From contig BNBH01000031.1 of NCBI GenBank assembly GCA_014655195.1, forward strand, positions 31,392 to 95,391: DNA of 64,000 nucleotides. Reading direction: 5' to 3'. Origin of the DNA: Streptomyces cellulosae. Lineage in GTDB: Bacteria > Actinomycetota > Actinomycetes > Streptomycetales > Streptomycetaceae. Positions 34,078 through 42,888 of the stretch are shown piece after piece. The position numbers were made by a program, and so were the translations under genes. Position 1 is the stretch's first letter; each line of letters starts with the position of its first letter. The notes beneath the pieces are model-generated. The model saw only the letters and a program-made list of their open reading frames with translations, searched no databases and was not told the DNA's origin.

Positions 34078-34800
34078 GTGCTGCGCATCACCGACGCCCG
34101 AACCGGCGAGCTCGTGGACGCCGCCCCCGCCCGCCGGGGCCTGACCCGTGTCGAGGCGCACCCGCGCGCGCTCGACCCCACCGGCCTGCGGGTGCTACTG
34201 GCCGCCGACCTGCTCGTGCGCGCCCTGGAACTCGGCGGCACCCCGGTGTGGGGGCTGCTCGCCGCCGAACGGCAGCACGCGGAGCTGCGCGCGGCGGCCG
34301 ACGCGCTCGGCATCCGGCCCTTCGAGGACGGCGAGGGCGCCGCCGGACTGGGCGAGGCCCAGGTGCTGCACGTCGTCGACGAGGGCGGCGCCGAACCCGA
34401 CGGCGTACGGGTCGCCGTCGCGCCCGTGACCTGGTCGGCCCCCAGCGCCCCGGACGAGACCGACCAGGCCGCCCTGCGCCTCGCGCTGCTCATCCACCCG
34501 AGGCATGCGCCCGTGGTGATCGACGCGGACGCGCTGGAGCGAGCCGGCGACACCCTGGGCCGCTGGCGGAGCGCGGTCGCCGACTGGGCGCGGCGGCCGT
34601 CACGCCCCGTGCCCGACGAGGTGCGCGCGGATCTGCGCGCCGCGTGGGAGGACGACCTGGACACCGCCGGGGTGCTCGGCGCGCTCCGTGCGGCGGAGGC
34701 GGACCCCGGCCTGGTGGACGGCGCCCGCTTCGAGACGTACGCCTACGCCGACCGGCTGCTCGGCCTCGACCTCGCCCGCGACCTCGGAAACCCCGCATGA
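34078..34800 (+). CDS. Degenerate cysteinyl-tRNA-synthetase/MshC-like protein
   Basis: A 240-aa protein whose plan follows class I CysRS/MshC: LRITDARTGELVDAAPARRG resembles the N-terminal strand; GLRVLLAADLLVRALELGGTPVW sits where the HIGH-loop helix should be; and WEDDLDTAGVLGALRAAEADPG resembles the DDLDTPAALA helix of CysRS. However, the zinc-binding Cys and HIGH-type motif are absent, and there is no KMSKS. It is therefore likely a non-catalytic relative. It starts at GTG 34078; its stop overlaps the next gene (ATGA). No such protein has a function known to me. Confidence 0.6.
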   Translation: MLRITDARTGELVDAAPARRGLTRVEAHPRALDPTGLRVLLAADLLVRALELGGTPVWGLLAAERQHAELRAAADALGIRPFEDGEGAAGLGEAQVLHVVDEGGAEPDGVRVAVAPVTWSAPSAPDETDQAALRLALLIHPRHAPVVIDADALERAGDTLGRWRSAVADWARRPSRPVPDEVRADLRAAWEDDLDTAGVLGALRAAEADPGLVDGARFETYAYADRLLGLDLARDLGNPA

Positions 34801-35336
34801 TCGAGCGCGCGGCGGCCGGACCCCTGCGCCGGCTGGTGGTGCTGCGGCACGCCAAGTCCGCCCGCCCCGAGGGCGCCGCCGACCACGAGCGCCCGCTCGC
34901 CGCACGCGGCCGCAGGGACGCGCCGGCCGCCGGGCGGGCCCTCGCCGACATGGACTGCCTGCCGGGCCTCGCCCTGTGCTCCACCGCCGTGCGCGCCCGC
35001 CGCACCTGGGAGCTGGCCGCCGCCCAGTGGGGCACGCCCCCGCCGGTCCGGTTCGACCCGCGTCTCTATCACGCGGACGTCCCCGGCCTGCTGAAGGTGA
35101 TCCGCGAGACGCCCGCCGAGGTCGAGACACTGCTGCTCGTCGGTCACAACCCGGGTCTCGAGGACCTGGTCCTCGCCCTCGCCGACGACGGCCTCGACGA
35201 CCTCCTGGACCGGGTCCGCGCCAAGTTCCCGACCTCCGCCGTCGCCGTCCTCGCCTGGCGCGGCCCCACCTGGCACGCCCTGCTCCCCGGCGCCGCCCTC
35301 CTCACCTCGGTCACCGTCCCCCGCGGCAGACGCTGA
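34797..35336 (+). CDS. SixA-type histidine phosphatase
   Basis: A 179-aa histidine-phosphatase-superfamily protein: LVVLRHAKSARP with catalytic H18 and R17, ERPLAARGRRDAPAAGRAL, and the second His in LLVGHNPGLEDL. SixA removes phosphate from phosphohistidine; other homologues act on small phosphates. It starts at the ATG overlapping the preceding stop (ATGA), so expression is coupled to the CysRS-like protein. Size is typical of stand-alone SixA (about 160-180 aa). Confidence 0.87.
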   Translation: MIERAAAGPLRRLVVLRHAKSARPEGAADHERPLAARGRRDAPAAGRALADMDCLPGLALCSTAVRARRTWELAAAQWGTPPPVRFDPRLYHADVPGLLKVIRETPAEVETLLLVGHNPGLEDLVLALADDGLDDLLDRVRAKFPTSAVAVLAWRGPTWHALLPGAALLTSVTVPRGRR

Positions 35337-35359
35337 CCTTGGCGGCATAGGCTGGCCGG

Positions 35360-35986
35360 ATGCAGGACGAGTACCGCACCGTGGCCCGCGCGGGTGTGCA
35401 CGAGACCGAGGTCAACCGCTCCCGCTTCCTGTGCGCCCTCGCCCCGGCGGCCACCGAGCAGGAGGCGCAGGAGTTCATCGCCGCCGTCCGCAAGGAGCAC
35501 GCCGACGCCACCCACAACTGCTGGGCCTACGTCATCGGCGCGGACGCCTCCGTCCAGAAGGCCGGCGACGACGGGGAGCCCGGCGGCACCGCCGGCGTCC
35601 CCATGCTGCAGATGCTGCTGCGCCGCGACATGCGCTACGTCGTCGCCGTCGTCACCCGCTACTTCGGCGGCGTGAAACTCGGCGCGGGCGGCCTCATCCG
35701 TGCCTACGGCGGCGCGGTCGGCGAGGCCCTCGACGCGCTCGGCACGATCACCCGGCGCCGCTTCCGGCTGGCCACCGTCACCGTCGACCACCAGCGGGCC
35801 GGCAAGGTGCAGAACGACCTGCGCTCCACCGGCCGCGAGGTGCGCGACGTGCGCTACGGCGAGGAGGTCACCATCGAGATCGGCCTCCCCGACGCCGACG
35901 TGGACGCCTTCCGCGCCTGGCTCGCCGACGCCACCTCCGGCACCGCCCGCCTCGAACTGGGCGGGGAGGCCTACGGGGACGCCTGA
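35360..35986 (+). CDS. YigZ/IMPACT-family protein (UPF0029)
   Basis: A 208-aa protein: UPF0029 N-terminal domain (NRSRFLCALAPAATEQEAQEFI, HNCWAYVIG, DDGEPGGTAGVPML, VTRYFGGVKLGAGGLIRAYGGAV) plus a C-terminal DUF1949 ferredoxin-like domain. It is the bacterial counterpart of IMPACT, a translation-regulating protein, and is proposed to bind tRNA/nucleic acid. Start 35360 gives the usual length. Independent of the neighbours; not obviously in an operon. Confidence 0.93.
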   Translation: MQDEYRTVARAGVHETEVNRSRFLCALAPAATEQEAQEFIAAVRKEHADATHNCWAYVIGADASVQKAGDDGEPGGTAGVPMLQMLLRRDMRYVVAVVTRYFGGVKLGAGGLIRAYGGAVGEALDALGTITRRRFRLATVTVDHQRAGKVQNDLRSTGREVRDVRYGEEVTIEIGLPDADVDAFRAWLADATSGTARLELGGEAYGDA

Positions 35987-36104
35987 CGGCCTGACCGTTT
36001 CGCCGCGATCGGGTCGATAGCGGGCGATACGACACCGGGACGTGACGGGTGATACGGGAGCAACCGCCCGCGCTGTCGGAGGCGCCCGATACCCTGCCGG
36101 GACC

Positions 36105-37268
36105 ATGAGATTCCTGCACACCTCCGACTGGCACCTCGGCCGGTCCTTCCACCGGGTCGGCATGCTCGGCGCCCAGGCCGACTTCATCGGCCACCTCGTC
36201 TCCACGGTGCGCGAGCGCGAGGTGGACGCGGTGGTGGTGTCGGGGGACGTGTACGACCGGGCGGTGCCGCCGCTGTCCGCCGTCGAGCTGTTCGACGACG
36301 CGCTGCACCGGCTCGCCGACCTCGGCGTGCCCACGGTGATGATCTCCGGGAACCACGACTCGGCCCGCCGCCTCGGCGTCGGCGCGGGACTCATGGGCCG
36401 CGCCGGCATCCACCTGCGTACCGAGCCCTCCGCGTGCGGCACGCCCGTGCTGCTCTCCGACGCGCACGGGGACGTCGCCTTCTACGGCCTGCCCTACCTG
36501 GAGCCCGCCCTGGTGCGGGACGAGTTCGGCGTGGAGCGGGCCGGGCACGAGACGGTGCTCGCCGCCGCCATGGACCGGGTGCGCGCCGACCTCGCCGCCC
36601 GCCCGGCCGGCACCCGCTCCGTCGTCCTCGCCCACGCCTTCGTCACCGGCGGCGAACCCAGCGACAGCGAACGGGACATCGCGGTCGGCGGTGTCGCGTC
36701 CGTGCCGGCCGCCGTGTTCGACGGCGTCGACTACGTGGCGCTCGGCCATCTGCACGGCTGCCAGACCCTCACCGACCGCGTCCGCTACTCCGGTTCCCCC
36801 CTGCCGTACTCCTTCTCCGAGGCCGGGCACCGCAAGTCCATGTGGCTGGTCGACCTGGACGCCGACGGCAGCGTCACCGCCGAGCGCGTCGACTGCCCCG
36901 TGCCGCGCCCCCTCGCCCGCATCCGCGGCACCCTGGAGGAGCTGCTCGCCGACCCCGCGCTCGCCCCGCACCAGGAGGCGTGGGTCGAGGCGACCCTCAC
37001 CGACCCGGTCCGCCCCGCCGACCCCATGGCCCGCCTCGCCGAGCGCTTCCCGCACACCCTGGCCCTCGTCTTCGACCCGGACCGGCCCCCGGACGCCCCC
37101 GACGTGTCCTACGCCCGCCGCCTCGCCGGCCGTGACGACCAGCAGATCGCCGAGGACTTCGTCGCCCATGTGCGCGGCGCCGTACCCGACGCGCACGAGC
37201 GCACCGTGCTGCGGGACGCCTTCGACGCCGTCCGCGCCGACGAGGCGCAGCGGGAGGTGGCCCGGTGA
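36105..37268 (+). CDS. sbcD: Exonuclease SbcCD, subunit D
   Basis: A 387-aa Mre11-type nuclease that with SbcC cuts DNA hairpins and double-strand ends. Metal-binding motifs are in order: TSDWHLGR (D8, H10), SGDVYDRAVPP (D48), ISGNHDSARR (N83-H84-D85), LAHAFVTGG and the GHLHG end. A C-terminal capping domain follows. The ATG at 36105 (MRFLHTSDWHLG) is standard for SbcD. Its TGA overlaps the GTG start of sbcC by 4 bp. Confidence 0.95.
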   Translation: MRFLHTSDWHLGRSFHRVGMLGAQADFIGHLVSTVREREVDAVVVSGDVYDRAVPPLSAVELFDDALHRLADLGVPTVMISGNHDSARRLGVGAGLMGRAGIHLRTEPSACGTPVLLSDAHGDVAFYGLPYLEPALVRDEFGVERAGHETVLAAAMDRVRADLAARPAGTRSVVLAHAFVTGGEPSDSERDIAVGGVASVPAAVFDGVDYVALGHLHGCQTLTDRVRYSGSPLPYSFSEAGHRKSMWLVDLDADGSVTAERVDCPVPRPLARIRGTLEELLADPALAPHQEAWVEATLTDPVRPADPMARLAERFPHTLALVFDPDRPPDAPDVSYARRLAGRDDQQIAEDFVAHVRGAVPDAHERTVLRDAFDAVRADEAQREVAR

Positions 37269-40255
37269 GACTGCACCGCCTGGACATCACCGCCTTCGGC
37301 CCGTTCGGCACCACGCAGAGCGTCGACTTCGACGCCCTGTCCGCCGCCGGCCTGTTCCTGCTGCACGGCCCCACCGGCGCCGGCAAGACCTCCGTGCTGG
37401 ACGCCGTCTGCTACGCCCTCTACGGCTCCGTCCCCGGCGCCCGCCAGGGCGGCCAGGGCACCACCCTGCGCAGCGACCACGCCGCGCCCGCCACCCGCAC
37501 CTCCGTCACCCTCGAACTCACCGTCGCCGGACGCCGCCTGGAGGTCACCCGGCAGCCCCCGTGGGAGCGCCCCAAGAAGCGCGGCAGCGGCACCACCACC
37601 GACAAGGCGCAGACCTGGCTGCGGGAGCGCGACGCCGTCACCGGCGCCTGGAAGGACCTCAGCCGCTCGCACCAGGAGATCGGCGAGGAGATCACCCAGC
37701 TGCTCGGCATGAGCCGCGAGCAGTTCTGCCAGGTCGTGCTGCTCCCGCAGGGCGACTTCGCGCGCTTCCTGCGCGCCGACGCAGAGGCCCGGGGCAAGCT
37801 GCTGGGCCGCCTCTTCGACACCCACCGCTTCGCCGAGGTGGAGAAGCGTCTCGCCGACCGCCGCCGCGCCGCCGAGGCCCGCGTGCGCGACGGCGACGCC
37901 GAGCTGCTCGCCGACGCGCACCGCATGCAGCAGGCAGCGGGCGGCGCCATGGAGCTGCCCGAGCTGTCGCCGGGGGAGCCCGGCCTCGCCGACGCCGTGC
38001 TCACCGCGGCCGCCGTCGCCCGCAGCACCGCCCGCGAGCAGCTCACCGCCGCCCACTGCCGCCTCGCCACCGCCGAGTCCGTCCGCGCCGAGGCGGGCCG
38101 CGCCCTGGACGAGGCGCGCGAACGGCACCGGCTGCAGCGCCGGTTCGCCGAGGCCAGGGAGCGGGCGGAGCGGCTGCGGGAGCGGTCCGGCGCCCACGAC
38201 GAGGACCAGGCCCGCATGGACCGGGCCCGCAAGGCCGAGACCGTCGCCCCGGCCCTGGAGCTGCGGGACTCCGCCGACGCCGAGCACCGACGCGCGTCCG
38301 CCGCCGAGCAGCGCGCCCGCGCCCTCCTCCCCACGTCCCTCGCGGACGCCGGACCGGACGGGCTCGCGGCGGCGGCCCGCCGCGCCGCCGAGGAGCTGGG
38401 CGGACTGGAGTCGGCCCGCCGCGCCGAGCGCCGCCTCACCGAACTCCTCGACGAGCGGGCCCGGCTGGACCGCCAGGAGCGCGCCGACGAGGAGGTCCGC
38501 GAGGACGCCGAGGCGTGGCTCGCCGGCTGGGAGGCCACCCGCACCGCCCTCCAGGACCGCATCGCGGCCGCCCAGCAGGCCGCGACCCGCGCAGGTGAGC
38601 TCGCCGCCCGGCGCGACGCCGCCCGCCACCGGCTCGAGGCCGCCCGCACCCGCGACCGGCTCACCCGGGACGCCGAGGCCGCCGCCGAGCAGGCCGGCGC
38701 CGCCCGGGAACAGGCCCTCGCCGCCCGGCAGCACTGGCTCGACCTCAAGGAACAGCGCCTCAACGGCATCGCCGCCGAACTCGCCGCCGGTCTCACCGAC
38801 GGCGCCCCCTGCGCGGTCTGCGGCGCCACCGAACACCCCGCCCCCGCCCGCAGGGTCGCCGGACACGTCGACCGCGACACCGAGGAACGCGCCCTCGCCG
38901 ACCACCAGGACGCCGAGGAGCGGCGCGCCGAGGCCGACCGCCGGCTCGCGGCCGTACGGGAGGAGCTGGCCGCCGCGGGCGCCGGGGCCGGTGACACCCC
39001 GGCCGAGCAGCTCGCCCGTGAACTCGAGGAGGCGGAGCGGGAGTACGCCCGCGTGCGGGAGGCCGCCTCCGCGCTGCACTCCGCCCAGGAGGAGCTGCGC
39101 GCCGCCGAACGCGAACACGAACTGCGCACCGCCGCCCAGCGCGACGCGGCCGTCCGCGCCGCCGCCCGCGTCGGCCACCGCGAACGCCTCGACCTCGAAC
39201 GGGCCACGCTTGAGCAGGAGTTGGCGCAGGCGCGCGGGGACGCCCCCAGCGTCGCCGCGCGCGCCGGGCAGCTCGAACGCGAGGCGGCGCTGCTCACCGA
39301 GGCCGCCGGCGCCGCCCGCACCGCCGAGGAGGCCGCCCGGCGGCTCAAGGACGCCGACGCCCGCCTCGCCGACGCCGCCTTCCGCGCGGGCTTCGACACC
39401 CCGCGGGCCGCCGCCGACGCCCTCCTCGACGACGACGCCCACCGGCAGTTGCAGCGCCGGCTGGACGCCTGGCACGACGAGGAGGCCGCCGTACGCGCCG
39501 TCCTGGCCGAACCCGGGGCGGCGGCCGCCGCCCAGCAACCCCCCGTGGACCTCGCCGCCGCCCAGCGCGCCGCCGAGGACGCCGACCGTGCCGTCCGCGA
39601 GGCCGCCTCCGCGCGCGACGCGGCCGCCCGCCGCTGCGCAGAGCTCGACCGGCTCTCCGCCCGCGCCGCCGCCTCCGTGCGCCGTCTCGGACCGCTGCGC
39701 GAGGAGTACGACCGGGTGGCCCGCATGGCCGCCCTCACCGCCGGAACCTCGGCGGAGAACGAACGCCGGATGCGCCTGGAGTCGTACGTCCTCGCCGCGC
39801 GCCTGGAGCAGGTCGCCGCCGCCGCGACGGTCCGGCTGCGCCGCATGTCGTCCGGCCGCTACACCCTCGTCCACTCCGACGACCGCGCGGGCCGCGGCCG
39901 CAGCGGCCTCGGACTGCACGTCGTGGACGCCTGGACCGGCCGGGAGCGCGACACCGCCACCCTCTCCGGCGGCGAGACGTTCTTCGCGTCCCTCGCCCTC
40001 GCACTCGGACTCGCCGACGTGGTGACCGACGAGGCGGGCGGGGTGCGGCTGGACACGCTCTTCATCGACGAGGGCTTCGGCAGCCTCGACGACCAGACCC
40101 TCGACGAGGTCCTCGACGTCCTCGACTCGCTGCGCGAACGCGACCGCAGCGTCGGCATCGTCAGCCACGTCCCCGACCTGCGCCGCCGCATACACGCCCA
40201 ACTGGAGGTCCACAAGGACCGCACCGGCTCCCGGCTGCGGCAGCGGGGGACCTGA
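37265..40255 (+). CDS. sbcC: Exonuclease SbcCD, subunit C (SMC-like ATPase)
   Basis: A 996-aa Rad50-like ATPase. Walker A GPTGAGKT at 35-42, a long coiled coil (about 180-840, very Ala/Glu/Arg rich), the zinc hook C516-A-V-C519 at its middle, then the ABC signature LSGGETFF (about 900-907) and Walker B LFIDEGFGSLD with D935/E936. It forms a complex with SbcD for nucleolytic processing of hairpins and blocked ends. It starts at the GTG overlapping sbcD's stop. Usual length. Confidence 0.95.
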   Translation: MRLHRLDITAFGPFGTTQSVDFDALSAAGLFLLHGPTGAGKTSVLDAVCYALYGSVPGARQGGQGTTLRSDHAAPATRTSVTLELTVAGRRLEVTRQPPWERPKKRGSGTTTDKAQTWLRERDAVTGAWKDLSRSHQEIGEEITQLLGMSREQFCQVVLLPQGDFARFLRADAEARGKLLGRLFDTHRFAEVEKRLADRRRAAEARVRDGDAELLADAHRMQQAAGGAMELPELSPGEPGLADAVLTAAAVARSTAREQLTAAHCRLATAESVRAEAGRALDEARERHRLQRRFAEARERAERLRERSGAHDEDQARMDRARKAETVAPALELRDSADAEHRRASAAEQRARALLPTSLADAGPDGLAAAARRAAEELGGLESARRAERRLTELLDERARLDRQERADEEVREDAEAWLAGWEATRTALQDRIAAAQQAATRAGELAARRDAARHRLEAARTRDRLTRDAEAAAEQAGAAREQALAARQHWLDLKEQRLNGIAAELAAGLTDGAPCAVCGATEHPAPARRVAGHVDRDTEERALADHQDAEERRAEADRRLAAVREELAAAGAGAGDTPAEQLARELEEAEREYARVREAASALHSAQEELRAAEREHELRTAAQRDAAVRAAARVGHRERLDLERATLEQELAQARGDAPSVAARAGQLEREAALLTEAAGAARTAEEAARRLKDADARLADAAFRAGFDTPRAAADALLDDDAHRQLQRRLDAWHDEEAAVRAVLAEPGAAAAAQQPPVDLAAAQRAAEDADRAVREAASARDAAARRCAELDRLSARAAASVRRLGPLREEYDRVARMAALTAGTSAENERRMRLESYVLAARLEQVAAAATVRLRRMSSGRYTLVHSDDRAGRGRSGLGLHVVDAWTGRERDTATLSGGETFFASLALALGLADVVTDEAGGVRLDTLFIDEGFGSLDDQTLDEVLDVLDSLRERDRSVGIVSHVPDLRRRIHAQLEVHKDRTGSRLRQRGT

Positions 40256-40268
40256 CCGGGCGTCCGGG

Positions 40269-40715
40269 TCACCGCCCGACGGGACGGCGCGGCAGCGGCG
40301 AGGAGTACACCACGCTGGTGGTCACCGAGCCGAGCGCGCCGATCCGCCCCGACACCTCCTCCAGGTGCCGCATCGACCGTGCGGCCACCTTCAGGACGAA
40401 GCAGTCGTCGCCCGTGACGTGGTGCGCCTCCAGGATCTCCGGCGTGACGGCGACCAGGTCGTGGAACGGCTTGTAGTTGCCGGTCGGGTAGCGCAGCCGG
40501 ACGAACGCCAGGACCGGCAGCCCGATCCGCTCCGGGTCCACCACCGCCGCGTAGCCCTGGATGATCCCGGCCTCCTCCAGCCGCCGCACCCGCTCGGTGA
40601 CGGCGCTCGCGGACATCGAGACGGCGCGGGCCAGTTCGGCGTAGCCGGCGCGTCCGTCCCGCTGGAGGAGGTCGAGGATGCGCCAGTCGGTGGCGTCCGG
40701 GGAATACTCGGTCAT
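40269..40715 (-). CDS. Lrp/AsnC-family regulator
   Basis: A 148-aa Lrp-type regulator: helix-turn-helix DWRILDLLQRDGRAGYAELARAVSMSASAVTERVRRLEEAG at the N-terminus and an RAM-type effector domain (LRYPTGNYKPFHDLVAVTPE, HHVTGDDCFVLKVAARSMRHLEE). The start at ATG 40715 places the helix correctly. It is divergent from a rhodanese gene 94 bp away, a common pairing of an Lrp regulator with its target, and its own gene is convergent with sbcC. Confidence 0.92.
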   Translation of the reverse strand: MTEYSPDATDWRILDLLQRDGRAGYAELARAVSMSASAVTERVRRLEEAGIIQGYAAVVDPERIGLPVLAFVRLRYPTGNYKPFHDLVAVTPEILEAHHVTGDDCFVLKVAARSMRHLEEVSGRIGALGSVTTSVVYSSPLPRRPVGR

Positions 40716-40809
40716 CGCCGAGAAGTAGCAGGGAAATCCCCGGCGGAGCAAGGCCGGCACCGGGATTCGCCCCTTCAGGACGGCTGTGCGCGCCCGTAGT
40801 TTTCCTGTC

Positions 40810-41286
40810 ATGACGACGACCGCCGTGAACTCCGTCCTGCGGACCGCCCCCGCCTCCCCGGCCGTGGCCGCCGCGCACTTCCGCGCGAGGCTCGCCCTGT
40901 ACACCGACGTGTCCGACGTGGCCGCCGCGCTCGCGTCCGGCGATCATCCCGGCTTCGTCCTGCTGGACTCACGGTCGGCCGAGGCCTGGGACCAGGGCCA
41001 TGTGCCCGGCGCCCTGCACCTGCCCACCGCGCGGATCGGCGAGCGGGCCGCGGACCTCCTCGACCCGGCCGTGCCGGTCGTGACGTACTGCTGGGGACCC
41101 GGCTGCGACGGGGCCGCCCGCGCCGCGCTCGCCCTCGCCGAACTCGGTCACCGCGTCAAGGAGATGCTCGGCGGCTTCGAGTACTGGGTGCGGGAGGGCT
41201 TCGCCTACGAGACACCGCGGGGCCTCGAACGCGGGGCCGCCGACCCGCTGACCACCGTGGTGGACTCCGCCGTGTGCGGATGCTGA
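40810..41286 (+). CDS. Rhodanese-domain protein
   Basis: A 158-aa single-domain rhodanese-like protein: GFVLLDSRSAEAWDQGHVPGALHLPT, and the active-site loop YCWGPGCDGAARAAL with C94 as likely persulfide carrier and a second Cys (C99). The loop is the CWGPGC type rather than the canonical CxxGxR, so sulfurtransferase use may differ. Ends in VDSAVCGC, adding two cysteines. Divergent from an Lrp regulator; a role in sulfur or amino-acid response is inferred from that. Confidence 0.85.
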   Translation: MTTTAVNSVLRTAPASPAVAAAHFRARLALYTDVSDVAAALASGDHPGFVLLDSRSAEAWDQGHVPGALHLPTARIGERAADLLDPAVPVVTYCWGPGCDGAARAALALAELGHRVKEMLGGFEYWVREGFAYETPRGLERGAADPLTTVVDSAVCGC

Positions 41287-41331
41287 ACCCGCCCGTCCGG
41301 TAAGGGCGTCGAGCCGATAGGTTTCTCCGCC

Positions 41332-41844
41332 ATGGAGCGATACGCGGAGCCGGGGACGGTCGAGTGGGTGGAGTCGGGCGGCGGGCCGCTCGTCGCGGTG
41401 CCGGAGACGGTGCTGCCGTTCTGGACAGGGGCCGACGGCGAGGAGTTCGCCTCGGACTACGACCGGGCCTGTGAGGTCGACGGACTCGTCGGGCTCCTCC
41501 CGGTCGGTGACGCCGCCGCCCTCGTCCTGGGCGACGAACCCGCCGCGACGGCCTACCTCCCCGAACACTCCCTCCTCGTCCGCTGGGTCGCCGGCCACAC
41601 CGAGCACGACCTCCTGGCGAGCGTCCCCGCCGCGCTCGCCGCCGCGCAGTGGCAGCAGGAGACACAGTGGAAGGTGCCCGGCCCGGTCGTCCTGTTCGAC
41701 GCGACGTGGCCCGGCACCCACGCCGCCGGCACCGACCACGCCCGCCTCGCCCTCGGCCCCGGCCGCTATGCCGTGCGCGCCGCGCAGGTCAGCCCCGGCC
41801 CGGAGACCTGGCTGGTCCTGGTGCAGCTCCGCCCGCTGCCCTGA
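41332..41844 (+). CDS. Imm21-type immunity-like protein
   Basis: A 170-aa soluble protein beginning ERYAEPGTVEWVESGGGPLVAVPETVLPFW, which I recognise as the Imm21 type of polymorphic-toxin immunity proteins. AAALVLGDEPAATAYLPEHSLLVRWV and WPGTHAAGTDHARLALGPGRY follow. No toxin gene is in the window, so it would be an orphan immunity protein or a protein with a different role. Start at ATG 41332; no signal peptide. Confidence 0.7.
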   Translation: MERYAEPGTVEWVESGGGPLVAVPETVLPFWTGADGEEFASDYDRACEVDGLVGLLPVGDAAALVLGDEPAATAYLPEHSLLVRWVAGHTEHDLLASVPAALAAAQWQQETQWKVPGPVVLFDATWPGTHAAGTDHARLALGPGRYAVRAAQVSPGPETWLVLVQLRPLP

Positions 41845-41848
41845 ACCG

Positions 41849-41915
41849 GCGCGCGGTTCCCCGCGCTGCTGGGGCGCGTTCGCCGAGGCACCCTTGGGGG
41901 CGCGGGGAACTGCGC
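41849..41915. repeat. Dispersed 19-bp repeat with a degenerate partner
   Basis: Full copy, inverted orientation, ggggcgcggggaactgcgc at 41897-41915; a degenerate opposing half gcgcgcggttccccgcgc at about 41849-41866. Located after the Imm21-type gene and before an SDR gene. Confidence 0.6.
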
Positions 41916-41984
41916 GAGCGGCCCAGGACGAGTGGGGGGTTTATTCGCGTGCCCCCACGGCCGGCCCGGCCCATCATGGGGATC

Positions 41985-42830
41985 ATGCCGAAGCTTCCCC
42001 CGCCCCCGCCCGAGGAACTCCGCCGTGACCCCCTGCCGCTGCGGGGCCGCACCGCCCTCGTGACCGGGGCGAGCCGGCGCGGCGGCATCGGTCACGCCGT
42101 GGCCCGCAGGCTCGCCGCGTACGGCGCGAGCGTCTATCTGCACCACCACGTGGAGCACGACGCCGCCATGCCCTGGGGCGCCGACCGGATCGAGGACGTC
42201 ACCGCCTCCGTACGCGAGGCGCTCGGCGACCCCGACGCGCGCGTCCTCGCCGGACCAGGCGATCTGAGTGACCCGGCGGAACCGGCAGCCCTGCACACCC
42301 GCGTCGTCGAGGCGCTCGGCGGGCGGCTCGACATCCTCGTAGCCAACCACGCCCTGAGCGGCTCCGACGGCGACCTCGACACCGTCGACGCCGCCATGCT
42401 CGACGCGCACTGGGCCGTCGACGCCCGCTCCGTGCTGCTGCTCGTCCAGGCCCACGCCCGGCACCGCGCCGCCCTCCCGCCAGGCACCCCGGGCGGACGC
42501 GTGCTGATGATGACCTCCGGGCAGGACATCGCCGGCGGCATGCCCGGCGAGATCGCCTACGCCCTCCAGAAGGGCGCCCTGGCCTCCATCACCCGCTCCC
42601 TGGCCACCGCGCTCGCCGAGCACGCGGTCACCGTGAACACCGTCAACCCCGGCCCCGTCGACACCGACTACCTGACCGGCGAGGTCTACGACGCGATCGC
42701 CGCCCTCTTCCCCGCCGGACGCTGGGGCATGCCCGACGACCCGGCCCGCCTCCTCGCATGGCTGGCCACCGACGAGGCGGGCTGGATCACCGGTCAGGTC
42801 ATCGACTCCGAGGGAGGCTTCCGGCGCTGA
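41985..42830 (+). CDS. SDR-family oxidoreductase
   Basis: A 281-aa SDR with an N-terminal Pro-rich lead, the cofactor motif TGASRRGGIGHAV (a two-residue insertion relative to the usual TGxxxGIG), NHALSG in place of NNAG, the Ser in MMTSGQDIAGGMPG and the YALQKGA active site (Tyr, Lys). Ends ITGQVIDSEGGFRR. The insertion and NHALSG resemble the enoyl-reductase-like or streptomycete-specific SDR group. ATG 41985 is preferred over the ATG nine bases upstream. Function unknown. Confidence 0.83.
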   Translation: MPKLPPPPPEELRRDPLPLRGRTALVTGASRRGGIGHAVARRLAAYGASVYLHHHVEHDAAMPWGADRIEDVTASVREALGDPDARVLAGPGDLSDPAEPAALHTRVVEALGGRLDILVANHALSGSDGDLDTVDAAMLDAHWAVDARSVLLLVQAHARHRAALPPGTPGGRVLMMTSGQDIAGGMPGEIAYALQKGALASITRSLATALAEHAVTVNTVNPGPVDTDYLTGEVYDAIAALFPAGRWGMPDDPARLLAWLATDEAGWITGQVIDSEGGFRR

Positions 42831-42888
42831 ACCGGTCCTGGCGCCGAATCGGCCTTACAGCTGAACCGGTCCCACCGCCGAATCCGCC

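Noticed and set aside
37109..40213. Very long open frame antisense to sbcC
   Set aside because: Mirror-image of the sbcC codon bias in a GC-rich genome; no domain is recognisable and it lies wholly within sbcC.
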